Shown here: one piece after another, positions 62,786 through 64,000 of the stretch
How the letters are laid out: every line of letters begins with the position of its first letter
Numbering within the stretch: position 1 is the first letter of the stretch
Assembly (NCBI RefSeq): GCF_000701365.1
Contig: NZ_KL370778.1
Coordinates: 62,001 to 126,000, forward strand
Reading direction: 5' to 3'
From: Blastococcus sp. URHD0036
GTDB taxonomy: Bacteria > Actinomycetota > Actinomycetes > Mycobacteriales > Geodermatophilaceae
Length of the DNA: 64,000 bases
Program-made: the position numbers and the translations under genes
The notes under the pieces: generated by a model
What the model was told of the DNA's origin: nothing
Database searches by the model: none
The model's input: only the letters and a program-made list of their open reading frames with translations

Positions 62786-64000
62786 ATGGCCGGCGTGCAG
62801 GAGACCGCGGGGCGCGCGGTGTCCCGCGACAGCGCCCGGGCGCAGGTGGTGCGCGCCACGGCGGCTCGCCTGTTCGAGGCGTCGGGCTACGCGGGCACGA
62901 CCATGAACGACATCGCCGACGCCGTCGGCCTCCTGCCGGGCAGCCTCTACCACCACTTCGCGTCCAAGGAGCAGATCGCCGCCGAGCTGCTGACGGCGTA
63001 CAGCACCGCGCTCGGCGAGGTGGCCGACGCCGCCGTGGCGGACCCGCCGGCCCCGGGTGCGGCCGCCGAGGAGCGGGTGCGGCAGCTGAGCGCCGACGTG
63101 ATGGCGCTGAGCTTCGAGCACGCCGCCGCCGTCCGGCTGCGGGCCTTCGATCCCCCCACCGTCGCCACCGCCCGGCTGCGCGAGGCCATGCGACTGCCCA
63201 CCGAGGCGCTCGAGATCGCCTGGCGCGACGCCGTCGACGGGCTGCGCCCGGCCCGCGAGGGCGGTGCCGACCCGGCGCTGCTCCGCTTCGCGCTCCAGCA
63301 GGCGACGCTGGACGGGCCCGGCAGCTACCCGTCGGGCCAGGACCCGCGGGAGGTGGCCGCCCGGCTCTGCGACGTCCTGCTCCAGGGCGTCACGACCGGG
63401 TGCCCGCACGACGGCGAGCTCGACGGGTCGGCGGCGTCCCGCGCCGCGGTCGAGGCCCTGGCCGGCTGGCCCGAGCAGGAGCCGCCGGCCGGCCCGCGCG
63501 ACCGCGACACCATCGTGTCCGCGGCCCGCGCCGAGTTCGCCCGCCGCGGGTACGACGCGACGACCGTCCGCGACATCGCCGCCGCCGCCGGGGTGCGGAT
63601 GGGGACGCTGTACCGGCGGGTGGAGTCCAAGGAGGCGCTGCTGCGCGAGATCCTGGGCAGCTACTCGGGCCACCTGGGCGAGGCCTTCGGCGCCGTGCTC
63701 GCGGCCGGCTCCCCCGAGGTCGAGACGCTCGACGGGCTCGCGCGGGTCTTCGTGCACGCCAGCCGGCGGTTCGAGGCCGAGACGTGCATCGTCCGCTACG
63801 GCTGGAGCGGCCGGGAGGCCACGACCAGCCCGTTCCACGACTACTACCTGGCGACGCAGGGCCGGCTCACCGCGCTCGAGGAGCTGATCGACCGGGGTGC
63901 GGCGAACGGCCGGCTGCGCACGGTGCCCGACATGGCTCTGCACATCCGCTCCGTCCTGTGGCTGCCGTTCCACCAGCACGCGCGGACCGGGACGGCCCGC
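62786..64000 (+). CDS. Regulator with two TetR domains in one chain (partial, runs off the window)
   Basis: An open frame from ATG 62786 to the window end (405 residues, no stop). Two TetR helix-turn-helix units: about 20-65 (VRATAARLFEASGYAGTTM, GSLYHHFASKEQ) and about 240-285 (IVSAARAEFARRGYDATTV, GTLYRRVESKEA). Each is followed by its own ligand domain. Such tandem TetR proteins may bind DNA as a pseudo-dimer. Divergent from the hydrolase/amidohydrolase cluster, which it probably represses. Confidence 0.85.
   Translation, partial: MAGVQETAGRAVSRDSARAQVVRATAARLFEASGYAGTTMNDIADAVGLLPGSLYHHFASKEQIAAELLTAYSTALGEVADAAVADPPAPGAAAEERVRQLSADVMALSFEHAAAVRLRAFDPPTVATARLREAMRLPTEALEIAWRDAVDGLRPAREGGADPALLRFALQQATLDGPGSYPSGQDPREVAARLCDVLLQGVTTGCPHDGELDGSAASRAAVEALAGWPEQEPPAGPRDRDTIVSAARAEFARRGYDATTVRDIAAAAGVRMGTLYRRVESKEALLREILGSYSGHLGEAFGAVLAAGSPEVETLDGLARVFVHASRRFEAETCIVRYGWSGREATTSPFHDYYLATQGRLTALEELIDRGAANGRLRTVPDMALHIRSVLWLPFHQHARTGTAR

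Overview
The window is very high in G+C, with G or C at nearly every third codon position. It has many GTG starts, GTGA/ATGA stop-start overlaps, several promoters with no clear ribosome binding site, and actinobacterial families (ANTAR regulators, LapA-like, DUF3817, DUF3253, acVLRF1-like, NlpC/P60 under a c-di-AMP riboswitch). This points to a chromosomal piece of an actinobacterium, most likely Geodermatophilaceae or a close relative; the family assignment is inference. I saw no rRNA, tRNA, transposase, phage gene or CRISPR array.

Region 1 (1-20.6 kb) looks like a catabolic island for an imported, probably N-containing organic compound. Two minus-strand operons carry related modules. Operon A (14247 to 5345) is quinone-type oxidoreductase, amidohydrolase, flavin reductase-like protein, a complete BMP/nucleoside-type ABC importer, VOC protein and SnoaL-like protein. 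Operon B (5194 to 1187) is paralogous oxidoreductase, SAM methyltransferase, paralogous amidohydrolase and paralogous VOC protein. Around them lie an aldo/keto reductase, a divergent alcohol dehydrogenase / aldehyde dehydrogenase pair, a self-sufficient P450-reductase-ferredoxin fusion, and an acetamidase/formamidase. A 17-bp palindrome related to ACGAGACGnCGTCCCGT recurs in front of at least four of these units, so they look like one regulon whose regulator is not in the window. Both amidohydrolases have HxSP where amidohydrolase deaminases have HxxE.

Region 2 (20.7-32.2 kb) holds a zinc-type ABC importer behind a Fur/Zur-like box, a TetR regulator, several small acidic proteins, a LapA-like membrane protein, an acyl-CoA dehydrogenase with two TTAC boxes, a 3-methyladenine-glycosylase-like protein coupled to a tyrosine phosphatase, a GAF-GGDEF protein, and a DUF4396 membrane protein behind a CsoR-like operator.

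Region 3 (32.3-57.1 kb) is mostly core and housekeeping: an SRPBCC protein; a branched-chain 2-oxoacid dehydrogenase operon (E1alpha, E1beta, E2, plus an AGE-fold epimerase) divergent from an Lrp regulator; two GAF-ANTAR regulators; a serine hydrolase; an NlpC/P60 hydrolase under a c-di-AMP riboswitch; YihY; an alcohol dehydrogenase; an acVLRF1-like peptidyl-tRNA hydrolase; a beta-helix protein; a rhodanese; two MFS transporters; an ArsR-AHSA1 pair with an operator; FrnE; CDF; FKBP; and a GH13 alpha-glucosidase.

Region 4 (57.1-64 kb) is a second catabolic/redox cluster: an alpha/beta hydrolase, two amidohydrolase-2 enzymes, a Rieske protein, a stand-alone NuoF-like flavoprotein and a [3Fe-4S] ferredoxin. 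It is divergent from a regulator with two TetR domains in one chain that runs off the window end. The NuoF-like protein plus ferredoxin could form an NADH-to-ferredoxin electron chain for an oxygenase. Regions 1 and 4 are the best places to look for undescribed biochemistry.
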